Assembly: GCA_910587355.1 (NCBI GenBank)
Contig: CAJUKF010000001.1
Location: forward strand, 1-64,000
Direction of reading: 5' to 3'
Source: an uncultured Muribaculaceae bacterium
GTDB lineage: Bacteria; Bacteroidota; Bacteroidia; Bacteroidales; Muribaculaceae
Length of the DNA stretch: 64,000 nt
The position numbers and the translations under genes are program-made. Each line of letters starts with the position of its first letter. Positions within the stretch are counted from its first letter, which is position 1. Shown here piece by piece: positions 26,264 through 35,322 of this stretch. The notes below the pieces were generated by a model. It was given only the letters and a program-made list of their open reading frames with translations. It did not search any database and had not been told where the DNA came from.

Positions 26264-28318
26264 TTATAAGGTTCTGCCGTATGTGCCTGAATTACCTGAG
26301 CGGTTTGTGCGTTGTCCGCGCTGGTTGCGCCCCGTACGGTCGAACGGATTATAATTCATGTCCTCTTCATTGATGTTGTCGTCATCCTGCCCGGGAGCTT
26401 GTTCGCCACGTTTGAGTTTTGGCTTGTTTTTCTTTATGGCGTATGGTTTCTGAGCATCGACGGCAAGTTCGTCGACAAGCCATGTCTGTTCTATGTCCCA
26501 GTTTTTTTTCAGCTCAAGTTTTTTTGCAAAGTAATACACTTCTTCGGGCTGGAGCGCAATGGAGTCAACCGGATTTCCGGTATCCCATTTGCCGTTGGCA
26601 TTGGAGTCAATGAACAGACGGGCATAATAAGTGCCCGGATTGATAAATTTAATCACAACGTCGTTTTCGCCGGCTTTTTTTACAGCCCGGTACTGAGGCG
26701 CGTCAGTGCTGCTGAGTAATTCCACTACAACCTGCACTGTATCAAGACCGGGAAGCGAGAAACGAAGACTTGAATAGTCTTCGGACTGTCGCACGGTCAG
26801 CTCCTGTTTTACAGGACGGTTCCAGGTATTGTATATGCTGTGTATGGCCAGAGTGTCTATGGTAAATCGATATTTGGAGCCTCCGTTCCAGTCGATGTCG
26901 ATACGGCGGCTCATAAGCGGATTCAGGCTGTCAGTCCTGATTTTGAAAGGAATCGTCTGCCAGAGTGTATCAACCTGTATCTCCATATGGATTCCGGCCG
27001 TGTCGATAGTCTCAATCGGGGCAGATGCTTCGAAATAGAGGGGACGGTTGAGTTCCTGAGTTGCCGACGGTGGTTTTATATTGAGATACTCCAGGTCGGG
27101 GGGCGGCATGAATGTGGTGTCGCCGGTGACGGAGTCGACAATAAACTTAGGCGTTTCGTCTTCTTTCTTTTTCTTGTCTTTTTTGTTCTCTTTTGGAGTC
27201 TTGATGAAAAACCGGAGAGTGTCTGTGGTCCATACTGTGCGGTCAGCGGTATCGGTTTTGAGATAGCTCACTGCAAGACGGAGCGAATCTGATTTCATCA
27301 CCACGGTGTCGGCTATCCAGTATTCAAGCGAATCGCGCGTGGCGTTGGATTTCAGCACAGCCCATTCATCGATGCTCCGGCCTGCCCCGGGGGCTCCGTC
27401 CACGATAGTAATCCGTGGCAGCGTATCCATGGGCGCGGAGAAACGGAATGAGATGCGGCGCCGGTCCTCACGTTTGTTGTCGGTCATGTACAATGGCTTG
27501 TATCCCACATTGAACCATGTGAGCAGCAAGTCATTCGGCAGATAGCGTATGCCCGGGTGAGACACGAGAGAATCCTCTCCGTTGGCGGCGAAAAGCGTAT
27601 CTGTAACAGTGATGGCCTCGGTTGTCGGAGATACATATCCGTCGTAAAATGCCACATCTTCCGACTTGTCCCAATGATAGTCGCGGTTTACGTCGTTGAC
27701 TGCGAATATGCGGTAAGAGCCGGGCTTGAGATTGCGTATGGTGAATTGTCCCAGCTGATTTGTGCGCGCTATGCGGTCGAATGGGAGTGTGGTGAGCGAT
27801 GTGTCGGTGTAGTTGGCATAGGCACCCACAAGCATACCCTGGGCCGGCTCAAGATTCTCGGCCTGCAGTACTACACCCGATATACGCAGAGTGTCGAGGG
27901 TGTCGCCGGTGGTGAAATCCAAAGCGAAACCATCGAGTATGTTGCCTTCGTTGAGGTCTTTTATGGCATCGGCGAAATCGATTGTGTATGTGGTATTTGG
28001 CAGAAGTGTATCCTGAAAATCGACCGTGAGCTTTTTGCCGTTGGCTGTTACACGCGGAGGAGTTTTTTGTCCGGGAGATACGACCACTTTTGTAAAAGCG
28101 TCCTCAAGCTGAATGTTTTCGTCAAATGAGGCAGTGAGACGGCTTTTGCTCACGTTTTTGGCTCCGGGCATCGGGTCCGACCGCAGAAATTTGGGCGGAA
28201 TTTCATCGCGTGCGCCGCCTTCCGGGCGCCCCATATTGGCACATGCGGCGCATAGTGCGGCCAAACATAGCCACACAAGCGCTTTCATACCTTTGCTGAT
28301 GCCTTTGTAATCTGCCAT
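26264..28318 (-). CDS. Ig-like domain (Big_5) lipoprotein
   Basis: A 684-residue lipoprotein. The signal peptide ends at ALCAAC (Cys at about 26), followed by ANMGRPEGG. After it come IPPKFLRSDPMPGAKNVSKS and LDEAFTKVVVSP-like strands, the bacterial Ig-like (Big_5) domain at about 38-130. A carboxypeptidase-regulatory-like beta-sandwich is at about 150-235 (TNQLGQFTIRNLKPGSYRIF). The remainder is beta-rich, and the tail is Lys/Asn/Gly-rich. It is conserved in Bacteroidales, with an unproven role in the envelope. An ATG ten codons in (28288) is an alternative start. Confidence 0.8.
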   Translation of the reverse strand: MADYKGISKGMKALVWLCLAALCAACANMGRPEGGARDEIPPKFLRSDPMPGAKNVSKSRLTASFDENIQLEDAFTKVVVSPGQKTPPRVTANGKKLTVDFQDTLLPNTTYTIDFADAIKDLNEGNILDGFALDFTTGDTLDTLRISGVVLQAENLEPAQGMLVGAYANYTDTSLTTLPFDRIARTNQLGQFTIRNLKPGSYRIFAVNDVNRDYHWDKSEDVAFYDGYVSPTTEAITVTDTLFAANGEDSLVSHPGIRYLPNDLLLTWFNVGYKPLYMTDNKREDRRRISFRFSAPMDTLPRITIVDGAPGAGRSIDEWAVLKSNATRDSLEYWIADTVVMKSDSLRLAVSYLKTDTADRTVWTTDTLRFFIKTPKENKKDKKKKEDETPKFIVDSVTGDTTFMPPPDLEYLNIKPPSATQELNRPLYFEASAPIETIDTAGIHMEIQVDTLWQTIPFKIRTDSLNPLMSRRIDIDWNGGSKYRFTIDTLAIHSIYNTWNRPVKQELTVRQSEDYSSLRFSLPGLDTVQVVVELLSSTDAPQYRAVKKAGENDVVIKFINPGTYYARLFIDSNANGKWDTGNPVDSIALQPEEVYYFAKKLELKKNWDIEQTWLVDELAVDAQKPYAIKKNKPKLKRGEQAPGQDDDNINEEDMNYNPFDRTGRNQRGQRTNRSGNSGTYGRTL

Positions 28319-28326
28319 TATAATTG

Positions 28327-29301
28327 TCAGAACTGGCGTTCAATGATAAAGTCGAAGAGTTCGGCGAGCTCGTCACGTATGGGAGATGCCGGAAGAGTCT
28401 TCAGGCCGGCTACGGCCTTTTCCCTCAGTTCGTGCATCACGTCGAAGGCATAGTCTATGCCGCCGTTGTCGCGTGCGAATGCCTGCAGAAAACCTATTTC
28501 CCCGTCGCTGAGACTGTCTTTGGCGAGCAGGGCGCGCACATGGGTGTGCTCGGGTAATGACTCGTTTTCGAGGGCATGGAGCAAAGGGAGTGTCACCTTG
28601 CCTTCACGCAGGTCATTGCCGGTAGGTTTTCCTACTTGTTCGGCTGAATAGTAGTCGAACACGTCGTCGCGAATCTGGAAGCATCTGCCGAAGAGCAGGG
28701 CATACTCCGAGAGAGTGCGACGGGCTTCGTCGGGTGCTCCTGCGGCAAAACAGCCCATTTCGGCACTTGATACGAAGAGCGACGCTGTCTTGTAATCTAT
28801 GATACGGAAATAACCGTCGACATTGAGCGTATGTTCACGGGCATTGTAAATCTGGTCTATTTCGCCGAGTGACAGACGGCGTCCGAGGTTGCAGAGCGAC
28901 TCGACGATGCGTATGTCGCCTGTCGATATTGCCTCCTGCATGGCCGATGAGGTGAAATAGTCCCCTGCGAGTACTGCTATATGATTGTCCCACACGGCAT
29001 TGACGGTAGGCCGGCTGCGGCGTGTCATGGCGTTGTCCACCACGTCGTCGTGTATCAGCGACGCATTGTGCAGCAGTTCCACCGATGCTGCGGCAGCGAG
29101 TACCTTGTCGTCAATCTGTCCGAACAGCCCGGCGCACATCATGAGCAACAGGGGGCGCAGCTGTTTGCCACGGGTACGCAGAAGCGACATCACTATATTA
29201 CTCATCAGTGAGTTGTCGGTCTGCAGCACACTGCGTATGCGTTCGTTGAGCAGCTCCAGTTCAGCGGCGTGGGTGAGGTTTATTGTTTTAAGAGTTGTCA
29301 T
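28327..29301 (-). CDS. Polyprenyl (trans-isoprenyl) diphosphate synthase
   Basis: A 324-residue cytoplasmic prenyltransferase that condenses isopentenyl diphosphate onto an allylic primer, probably to make the menaquinone side chain. The first aspartate-rich motif is in LIHDDVVDNAMTRRSR (about 81-96) and the second in QIRDDVFDYYSAE (about 211-223). The GKQLRP substrate motif is near 44-49. The frame is open to 29400, but the ATG at 29301 starts the conserved region and follows a -7 box. It heads the run polyprenyl synthase, lipoprotein, LOG, DUF4271, hemD, rnpA, yidD, tatD, with small or negative gaps throughout. Confidence 0.9.
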   Translation of the reverse strand: MTTLKTINLTHAAELELLNERIRSVLQTDNSLMSNIVMSLLRTRGKQLRPLLLMMCAGLFGQIDDKVLAAAASVELLHNASLIHDDVVDNAMTRRSRPTVNAVWDNHIAVLAGDYFTSSAMQEAISTGDIRIVESLCNLGRRLSLGEIDQIYNAREHTLNVDGYFRIIDYKTASLFVSSAEMGCFAAGAPDEARRTLSEYALLFGRCFQIRDDVFDYYSAEQVGKPTGNDLREGKVTLPLLHALENESLPEHTHVRALLAKDSLSDGEIGFLQAFARDNGGIDYAFDVMHELREKAVAGLKTLPASPIRDELAELFDFIIERQF

Positions 29302-29318
29302 GTATACACAATAATTCG

Positions 29319-29326
29319 CAAAATTA
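29319..29326 (-). promoter_or_regulatory. -7 box for the polyprenyl synthase operon
   Basis: TAATTTTG on the minus strand, 17 bases before the ATG. The -33 position has no clear TTTG. Confidence 0.45.
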
Positions 29327-29377
29327 CAAAAAAAACGACAATTGTGCCCTACGCACGCGCAAAAACGGAATTTTTTG

Positions 29378-29385
29378 TAACTTTG
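29378..29385 (+). promoter_or_regulatory. -7 box for the GH18-like gene
   Basis: TAACTTTG on the plus strand, 45 bases before the ATG at 29431. No clear TTTG upstream. Confidence 0.45.
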
Positions 29386-29430
29386 TCGCATATAATGCAT
29401 ATAATCAGAATACCGATAACTAACAAAACT

Positions 29431-30858
29431 ATGAAACTACCTATCAGACATCTGGCAGTATTGTCGTTCATGCTTCTGGCCGGAGCCGCCGATGTGTGCG
29501 CGCAATCGGGTATATACGCATGCGGACACATGCGTCGTCACCGTGATTATGCCATAACGAATCTGCGCAATTCAGGCTATACCACAGCCATACTGTTCAA
29601 TGTGAATGTGGAGGAAGACGGCTCCCTGACCACAGACTACAGCTGGAGTTCACAGACAGCAGCCGAGGCCGGCGGTATAATATGCCGCGACGGGGCCTAT
29701 GTGTTTGACAAATATCAGCCTCATTATGTCAGTGATGTCCAGGCATTGCTGACCGAGCCAACCTCTGTCAACCGTATAGAAATATGTATCGGCGGATGGG
29801 GGAACGGTTCGTACGGAAACATCAGAAAACTTGTGGAGCGCGACGGCACTGGCGAGGAAACCGTACTTTACCGGAATTTCAAGGCCTTGAAAGAGGCTTT
29901 GCCCGAAATCGTGGCTGTGAATAACGACCAGGAGCAGGATTACAATCTCGCATCCGCCGTGTCGTTTCACCGCATGCTGGCAGAGATTGGATACAAAACG
30001 ACTATCGCGCCTTATACAAACAAGTCATACTGGCAGAATTTTGTGAGACAGCTCAATTCCACTCCCGGTACCTGCGAGCTGGTATATCTTCAGATTTACG
30101 GCGGAGGGGCCGGAAACAATCCTGCTGACTGGAAAGTGTTCGGAGACGTTCCCATGCATGTGGGTTTCGACTGTGAGGCAAGCAGCGACATTGCTACAAT
30201 GCAGTCGAGATTTAAAAACTGGCGTGATACTGCCGGCGCCAAAGGAGGCTTCCTCTGGAACTATAACAGCGAGGCACGTAATCTTAACGAATGGGCTACG
30301 GCCATAAACCGTATATTCCCTTCCAAAACAGCCCACGAGCCTGTGGCTACCTTCTATCAGGATGCTAATTACGGAGGCTATGCGGTAGAACTCCCGGAAG
30401 GTACGTTCACACAGGCAGAAATGGCACTCTATGGAATAAAAGCAAAAGATATATCATCATTCAAAGTGGCAGACGGGTATGAAGTCACACTTTGCTCAGG
30501 AGAAAATTTTGACAGCGGTGTCAAAAACACATGGACAGAATCGGTTTCCTATGTGGGTGGCTCATGGAACGACAGGGCTAAATCTATTAAAATCGCTCCG
30601 GTCGGCGAAAGCGGTATCAATGGCATCAGCGCCTGCGGTGGTACAGAGATGAAGGTGGAAAAGACTTCCGGAACCGACTCCTTTCTTGTAAGCGGTGCAG
30701 ACGGTCGGAATATAGAAATGTACAATGCTGCCGGAATAAAAGTTGCCGAAGTGGCAGCCCAGCCGGCCGGCGATACTCTCATAGACATGAGCGGCATGGC
30801 CGGCGGAGTTTATATATTCAAATCAGGAGCAAGTTCGGTCAAATTAATCAAGAACTGA
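29431..30858 (+). CDS. Secreted GH18-like glycosidase with beta/gamma-crystallin domain and C-terminal sorting-like domain
   Basis: A 475-residue exported protein. It has a signal peptide (MKLPIRHLAVLSFMLLAGAA, cleavage near CAQ), a GH18-like TIM barrel (26-297), a beta/gamma-crystallin-like domain (305-388, beginning ATFYQDANYGGYAVELPEG), and a C-terminal domain (about 405-475, ending GGVYIFKSGASSVKLIKN) like type IX secretion tails. In the barrel, IEICIGGWG (116-124), YLQIYGG (219-225) and GGFLWNYN (272-279) match GH18 strands. The catalytic DxxDxDxE segment is VAVNNDQE (161-168): Asp166 and Glu168 are kept but the first two Asp are not. It may be an endo-acting glycosidase or a lectin. The ATG at 29431 is chosen over an upstream open frame because it starts the signal peptide. 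Confidence 0.6.
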   Translation: MKLPIRHLAVLSFMLLAGAADVCAQSGIYACGHMRRHRDYAITNLRNSGYTTAILFNVNVEEDGSLTTDYSWSSQTAAEAGGIICRDGAYVFDKYQPHYVSDVQALLTEPTSVNRIEICIGGWGNGSYGNIRKLVERDGTGEETVLYRNFKALKEALPEIVAVNNDQEQDYNLASAVSFHRMLAEIGYKTTIAPYTNKSYWQNFVRQLNSTPGTCELVYLQIYGGGAGNNPADWKVFGDVPMHVGFDCEASSDIATMQSRFKNWRDTAGAKGGFLWNYNSEARNLNEWATAINRIFPSKTAHEPVATFYQDANYGGYAVELPEGTFTQAEMALYGIKAKDISSFKVADGYEVTLCSGENFDSGVKNTWTESVSYVGGSWNDRAKSIKIAPVGESGINGISACGGTEMKVEKTSGTDSFLVSGADGRNIEMYNAAGIKVAEVAAQPAGDTLIDMSGMAGGVYIFKSGASSVKLIKN

Positions 30859-30888
30859 ACCGTACACAGCCGCTCGGCTTTTACTGAT

Positions 30889-30950
30889 AAAAAATGATTT
30901 CCGACCGTCACCGTAATCTCTGCAGTGACAGCCGGAAATCATTTTTTTTG
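30889..30950. terminator. Bidirectional terminator between convergent genes
   Basis: AAAAAATGATTTCCG on the left pairs with CGGAAATCATTTTTTTT on the right, around an unpaired centre. T-tracts lie on both sides, so it can terminate both the GH18-like gene (plus) and the YbjN-like gene (minus). Confidence 0.85.
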
Positions 30951-30967
30951 CGTTTGTTTTCCGGGGA

Positions 30968-31372
30968 TTATCTGTCGTCGGGCTGTTCGAGTTCGACAAA
31001 ACCGCGCCAGATATTTCCAATGGTCATCTTGAGGCAGTTTTCGACTATATATTCCTTTGAGACCTCCTCGTCGAGAAGATATGAGTACTCCATGCGGATT
31101 TCTCCGTCGCGTACGGTAGCCACCGGCATCATGCGGCGGCAGTTGTGCCGGTTGACGAGGTAGAGCGGGTCGAGGCCTTCCGACGGTTTGTAGTCGGGAG
31201 CTCCGGCCTGAAAACGGAGATAATTGTTGCGCACAATCACAAATATGTACACATCGTGCCCGAAGTCGCGGTCGGCTTCCTGCATTATTATCAGGTCGCC
31301 GTCCTCGTCGGTCTGCGGGGTTATGTGCAGCTCTTCAAGATAGCTGCGTATGAGCTCGATGTCAATGTTCAT
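30968..31372 (-). CDS. YbjN-domain protein (putative)
   Basis: A 134-residue soluble acidic protein. The pattern of an N-terminal helix (IELIRSYLEELHI), a central strand pair (YIFVIVRNNYLRFQAG), and a C-terminal helix with MEYSYLLDEEVSKEYIVENC resembles YbjN / type III chaperone-like proteins. No catalytic residues are seen. It lies 15 bases after cysS and is probably the last gene of that operon. The family call is moderate; function is unknown. Confidence 0.5.
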   Translation of the reverse strand: MNIDIELIRSYLEELHITPQTDEDGDLIIMQEADRDFGHDVYIFVIVRNNYLRFQAGAPDYKPSEGLDPLYLVNRHNCRRMMPVATVRDGEIRMEYSYLLDEEVSKEYIVENCLKMTIGNIWRGFVELEQPDDR

Positions 31373-31387
31373 GCCGTATGAGATTTG

Positions 31388-32866
31388 TCAGAGCGACCAC
31401 TCCACACCATCTTTTGTATCTTTTACGGTGAAACCGATAGCCGCAAGACGGTCACGGATGAGGTCGGATGTCGTCCAGTCTTTGTTTTTCTTGGCGTTGG
31501 AGCGTATGTCGAGCAGTAGGTCGACGGCTTCGCGGTAGGGCTTTATGGCTCCAGCCGAATCGCCTTTCACACCGTCGGGAATTATTCCGAGAATCTCGAT
31601 GAGGAAAGTGTCCATCAGTTTGCGCATGGTATCGATGTCTGCTTGCGTGGCGGTGGCCGTGTGGTCTTTTACCTGATTGATTATGCGTACGGCCTCGAAA
31701 AGAACGCCTATGAGCACAGGCGTGTTGAGGTCATCGTCCATGGCGGCATATGCCTGCTCTTCGAGTTTGCTTACGTCCACAGTCGAGGTCTCGGAAGCTT
31801 TCAGTTCGCCGAGGCGGCGGTATCCGTCGAGCATGCGTCCGAGCGCCGTCTCGGAAGCTTTAAGGGCTTCGTTCGAGAAGTCGACAGTGCCGCGGTAGTG
31901 CGCCTGAAGAATGAAGAAACGGATTGTCATGGGCGAGTAAGCCTGTTCGAGCAACGGGTGGTTGCCGGTGAAGAACTCGTCGAGGGTGATGAAGTTGCCC
32001 AGCGACTTGCCCATCTTCTTGCCGTTGATGGTAATCATGTTGTTGTGCATCCAGTAATGTACCGCCGGAGCATGGTTGTGTGCCACACTCTGGGCTATTT
32101 CGCATTCGTGATGCGGAAATTTGAGGTCCATGCCGCCGCCGTGGATGTCGAATTCCTTGCCGAGATATTTCTCGCTCATTGTCGAGCACTCGAGGTGCCA
32201 CCCGGGGAAGCCTTCGCTCCACGGTGATGGCCAGTGCATGATATGTTCGGGGGCTGCTTTCTTCCACAGCGCGAAGTCGGCAGGATTGCGTTTTTCGGTC
32301 TGGCCGTCGAGTTCGCGGGTGGTGGCGAGGAGTTCGTCGATGTTTCGTCCCGAAAGACGGCCGTAACCATAGTCCTTGTTGAACTTGGGTACATCGAAAT
32401 ATACGGAACCTTCGCTCACATAGGCGTAGCCGCTGTCGATAATCGATTTGATGTATTCAATCTGCTCGATTATGTGGCCCGAGGCATGGGGCTCGATTGA
32501 CGGAGGAAGCACATTGAGGGCTTCCATGGCTTTGTGATAGCGCAAGAGGTAATGCTGCACCACTTCCATGGGTTCCAGCTGCTCCAGACGGGCTTTCTTG
32601 GCGATTTTGTCCTCGCCTTCGTCGGCATCGTGTTCCAGATGCCCCACATCGGTGATGTTGCGCACGTAGCGCACCTTGTAGCCCAGATGTGTGAGATAGC
32701 GGTATACGATGTCGAATGTAATGGCCGGGCGCGCATGGCCCAGATGGCCGTCGCCGTAAACCGTGGGACCGCAGACATACATTCCTACCATAGGGGCATG
32801 GAGTGGTTTGAACAATTCTTTGGTGCGGCTCATCGAATTGTATATGGTGAACTGAGTGTCTCTCAT
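31388..32866 (-). CDS. cysS: Cysteinyl-tRNA synthetase
   Basis: A 492-residue class I aminoacyl-tRNA synthetase that charges tRNA-Cys in the cytoplasm. Zinc and ATP motifs are MYVCGPTVYGDGHLGHARP (HIGH-type, HLGH), CSTMSEKYLG, HHECEIAQS and KMGKSLGN (the KMSKS loop). A C-terminal helical DALR-type domain follows. Length and motif order are normal, and all four zinc ligands (Cys, Cys, His, Cys/Glu region) appear present. It follows DUF3467 after a 73-base gap in which no promoter was recognised. Confidence 0.97.
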   Translation of the reverse strand: MRDTQFTIYNSMSRTKELFKPLHAPMVGMYVCGPTVYGDGHLGHARPAITFDIVYRYLTHLGYKVRYVRNITDVGHLEHDADEGEDKIAKKARLEQLEPMEVVQHYLLRYHKAMEALNVLPPSIEPHASGHIIEQIEYIKSIIDSGYAYVSEGSVYFDVPKFNKDYGYGRLSGRNIDELLATTRELDGQTEKRNPADFALWKKAAPEHIMHWPSPWSEGFPGWHLECSTMSEKYLGKEFDIHGGGMDLKFPHHECEIAQSVAHNHAPAVHYWMHNNMITINGKKMGKSLGNFITLDEFFTGNHPLLEQAYSPMTIRFFILQAHYRGTVDFSNEALKASETALGRMLDGYRRLGELKASETSTVDVSKLEEQAYAAMDDDLNTPVLIGVLFEAVRIINQVKDHTATATQADIDTMRKLMDTFLIEILGIIPDGVKGDSAGAIKPYREAVDLLLDIRSNAKKNKDWTTSDLIRDRLAAIGFTVKDTKDGVEWSL

Positions 32867-32939
32867 TTGGCTCCGTAAATAATTGAGGAAGCCATGGGGC
32901 TGAAAGACAGACCCATGACTCCGTGTATAGGTGGATTAT

Positions 32940-33260
32940 TTATGCCTCGAAGGGGTTGGGAATACCGCCGTTGCCGGTTTTGGGGGCGTTCGCGGGCACG
33001 CGGTGTTTGATTTCGCCGAAAGTCTGCTCGTACTTTTTCACATTGTCGCTCAGAGCGAAAAGGAGGTTCTTGGCGTTCTCGGGAGTCATGATGATGCGGC
33101 TCTGCACTTTGGCCTGAGGCATGTTGGGGGCCACGGAGATGAAGTCGAGGAAGAACTCGTTGGGCGAGTGAGTGATTACTGCGAGGTTGGAGTAGTGACC
33201 GGCAGCCACTTCAGGTGTGAGCTCTATTTTGAGTTCCTGTTTTGCGTTATTATTATCCAT
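32940..33260 (-). CDS. DUF3467 protein
   Basis: A 106-residue soluble protein with the family core YSNLAVITHSPNEFFLDFIS (about 23-42), KVQSRIIMTPENAKNLLFAL (about 51-70), and a C-terminal disordered tail. DUF3467 is common in Bacteroidetes; its function is unknown. It starts 10 bases after the stop of a NigD-like lipoprotein, so the two are probably co-transcribed. Confidence 0.88.
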   Translation of the reverse strand: MDNNNAKQELKIELTPEVAAGHYSNLAVITHSPNEFFLDFISVAPNMPQAKVQSRIIMTPENAKNLLFALSDNVKKYEQTFGEIKHRVPANAPKTGNGGIPNPFEA

Positions 33261-33270
33261 TGTATTTAAG

Positions 33271-33993
33271 TTATTTTTCTACAGGTTTTTCCTGTGAGTT
33301 GCCTGGGCGGTTGATAGTGAAGGTCTTTTTGCCTTCGTTCGTCTGGTAGATAATGTTGAGACCCTGTACGTTGGAGTCATCCCAAAGTTCCTGGAGCGAG
33401 TATGACATGAAGTAAACATAGGGAGCAGGGCTCTGGGCGTAACTGCCGTTGAACAGGATGTATGCGTTGGGGAACGAGTCGTGTACTGTGTTCTCGTCAA
33501 GCACCATGCGGAGTTTTACGCTCGTGGGATACATGTCGGAGAAGAACTGTACGTTCACATACTCGCCCGAACGCTGGAGTACAGGGCGCGAAATTGTGCT
33601 GGTGAACCAGTTGCTGTTGTCAATGGCTTTGCCGACGGGAATATTCTCACCGTTGCCGGCAGTTGAGCTGATGCCGAGTACGGTAATGCCAGCATCGACA
33701 TACTGCTGATTCTTGTCGCTGTAGTAGGAGATTGCAAGGCGGTCGCCGACTTTGACATTCGCGGTATTCGCTGCCTGATTGACGGTAAGAGTTACAAGCG
33801 GGCTGTCATCTATTTTACGGAATGTGAAGACGGTAGAGTTGGTGTTGATTGCCGAAACTGTCACAATGTCGGTGAATACCGGACGGTTGTTGTCGGGTTT
33901 GCTCGGGTCGTTGGGGCCGTCGCTGTTGCAGGAGGTGAATGAGAATGCCGTTGCCACTGCAATCAGAGAGAGAAGAAAATTCTTTGTGTTCAT
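33271..33993 (-). CDS. NigD-like lipoprotein
   Basis: A 240-residue lipoprotein. The signal peptide ends at lipobox FTSC (Cys22), followed by a short Asn/Asp/Pro linker. An OB-like beta-barrel follows (about 45-115, with VGDRLAISYYSDKNQQYVDA), then a C-terminal beta-sandwich (ENTVHDSFPNAYILFNGSY, YVYFMSYSLQELW). This matches NigD/NigD2-type lipoproteins of Bacteroides, named from a bacteriocin-associated operon but of unproven function. The frame extends to 34041, overlapping the ABC gene; the ATG at 33993 starts the signal peptide. It lies in a run with an ABC ATPase and DUF3467. Confidence 0.6.
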   Translation of the reverse strand: MNTKNFLLSLIAVATAFSFTSCNSDGPNDPSKPDNNRPVFTDIVTVSAINTNSTVFTFRKIDDSPLVTLTVNQAANTANVKVGDRLAISYYSDKNQQYVDAGITVLGISSTAGNGENIPVGKAIDNSNWFTSTISRPVLQRSGEYVNVQFFSDMYPTSVKLRMVLDENTVHDSFPNAYILFNGSYAQSPAPYVYFMSYSLQELWDDSNVQGLNIIYQTNEGKKTFTINRPGNSQEKPVEK

Positions 33994-34021
33994 TTTAAAA
34001 TATGATTTGTTTTGTGGTTTT

Positions 34022-34696
34022 TTATTTGGTCTTGCGGTCAATTGACATGATAGTGCCGTCGGCCATGTGGATTATGGTATCTGAATCGGCCGAGAGTGAT
34101 TCGTCGTGGGTCACAATTACGAATGTTGCGTCCATAGTATCACGGAGGCTGAAAAAGAGATTGTGCAACTCAGAGCGGTTGTGGCTGTCGAGGCTGCCCG
34201 AGGGCTCGTCGGCAAAAATGACACGCGGCTTGTTGATTAAGGCCCTTGCCACTGCGGCACGCTGGCATTCTCCGCCCGAAAGCTCCGAAGGACGGTGGTC
34301 GTCGCGTCCTTCGAGGCCAAGCTTCGTGAGCAACCTGCGTGCGTCTTCAAAAGCATCACGGCGGTTGCGTCCCGCTATCAGGGCAGGCATAGCCACATTT
34401 TCGACCAGCGAGAACTCCGGCAGCAGCTGATGAAACTGGAATACGAACCCTATGTTGAGATTGCGGAAGCGGGAAAGGTCCGTGTCGGGCAATGCCGTTA
34501 CGTCCGAGCCGTCGTAGAGCACAGTTCCGCCGCGGTCGGGCGACATAAGCGTGCCTAATATCTGGAGCAGAGTGGTTTTGCCCACTCCGCTCGGACCTAC
34601 GATGGTGGTGATGCGCGAGGGCTCGATTTCCAGACTTATATCCTTGAGTACCTCAAGGTTGCCGAAAGTCTTGCTTATGTGTCTTGCCGTGAGCAC
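34022..34696 (-). CDS. LolD/MacB-type ABC transporter ATP-binding protein
   Basis: A 224-residue cytoplasmic ATPase. Walker A is GPSGVGKTT (34-42), the Q-loop is in FQFHQLLPEF, the signature is LSGGECQRAAVARALI (about 138-153), Walker B is VIFADEPSGSLDSHNR (about 158-173), and the H-loop is VIVTHDESL. It belongs to the LolD/MacB class, which powers lipoprotein release or export with an FtsX-like permease. No such permease is next to it, so its partner must be encoded elsewhere. It lies 9 bases after slyD and 28 before the NigD-like gene. Confidence 0.9.
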   Translation of the reverse strand: MLTARHISKTFGNLEVLKDISLEIEPSRITTIVGPSGVGKTTLLQILGTLMSPDRGGTVLYDGSDVTALPDTDLSRFRNLNIGFVFQFHQLLPEFSLVENVAMPALIAGRNRRDAFEDARRLLTKLGLEGRDDHRPSELSGGECQRAAVARALINKPRVIFADEPSGSLDSHNRSELHNLFFSLRDTMDATFVIVTHDESLSADSDTIIHMADGTIMSIDRKTK

Positions 34697-34705
34697 GATT
34701 CCAGA

Positions 34706-35287
34706 TTATTGGCAGCCTCCGCAGCATCCGCCGCCGCAATTTCCGGCATCACCGCAATTGCTGTCATCGCCACAGGTCCCGCCGCATCCTCCGCAGCATC
34801 CGTGCTGAGGATTCAGTTCCTCGGGAGTAGCGTCGCGAACGGTGATTACTTCGCCTTTGTAGTGCACACGGTCTTTGGCCAGAGGATGGTTGAGGTCAAG
34901 CACCACGGCTTCGGGAGTGAGCTTTACTACCACGCCGTCGATGCGGTAGCCGTCGGGAGTCATGAGCGGAATGAGCGCACCGGGGGTGAACATCTCTTCC
35001 TTGAATTCTCCGTCGACGGTCATGTGCTCGCGGGGAATTGTGTAGATTTCTTCTTCGGAGTAGGGGCCGAAAGCTTTCTCGGGTTCGGCTGTAAAGTCGA
35101 ATTTGTCGCCGGCTTTCTTGCCGAGGAGGCCTTCGTCGAGGGCTTCGACAAAACCGAGGGTTTTGCCGCATACGGCACGGTCGGGGTCTTCGGGGGTGAC
35201 TTCGTGCACGAGGGTCTCGCTGCCGTCGGCATTGATGCGGTAGAGCTTATATGCTATTTCAAAGTATTTTCCCGGTTTGATATCCAT
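34706..35287 (-). CDS. slyD: SlyD-like FKBP peptidyl-prolyl isomerase with Cys-rich metal-binding tail
   Basis: A 193-residue cytoplasmic isomerase/chaperone. The split FKBP domain is at 1-75 and about 120-150 (KYFEIAYKLYRI, GFVEALDEGLLGKKAGDKFD), with an inserted chaperone flap between (about 76-120). The C-terminal 30 residues contain Cys/Gly/Asp repeats (CCGGCGG, CGDDSNCGD, CCGGCQ) with many cysteines, typical of SlyD nickel/zinc-binding tails although usually His-rich in E. coli. It is co-transcribed with the LolD-like ATPase and follows the C69 peptidase by 35 bases. Confidence 0.88.
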   Translation of the reverse strand: MDIKPGKYFEIAYKLYRINADGSETLVHEVTPEDPDRAVCGKTLGFVEALDEGLLGKKAGDKFDFTAEPEKAFGPYSEEEIYTIPREHMTVDGEFKEEMFTPGALIPLMTPDGYRIDGVVVKLTPEAVVLDLNHPLAKDRVHYKGEVITVRDATPEELNPQHGCCGGCGGTCGDDSNCGDAGNCGGGCCGGCQ

Positions 35288-35322
35288 TTTATAAAGGGAG
35301 TTGTGTGATTGTTTTCTAAATT

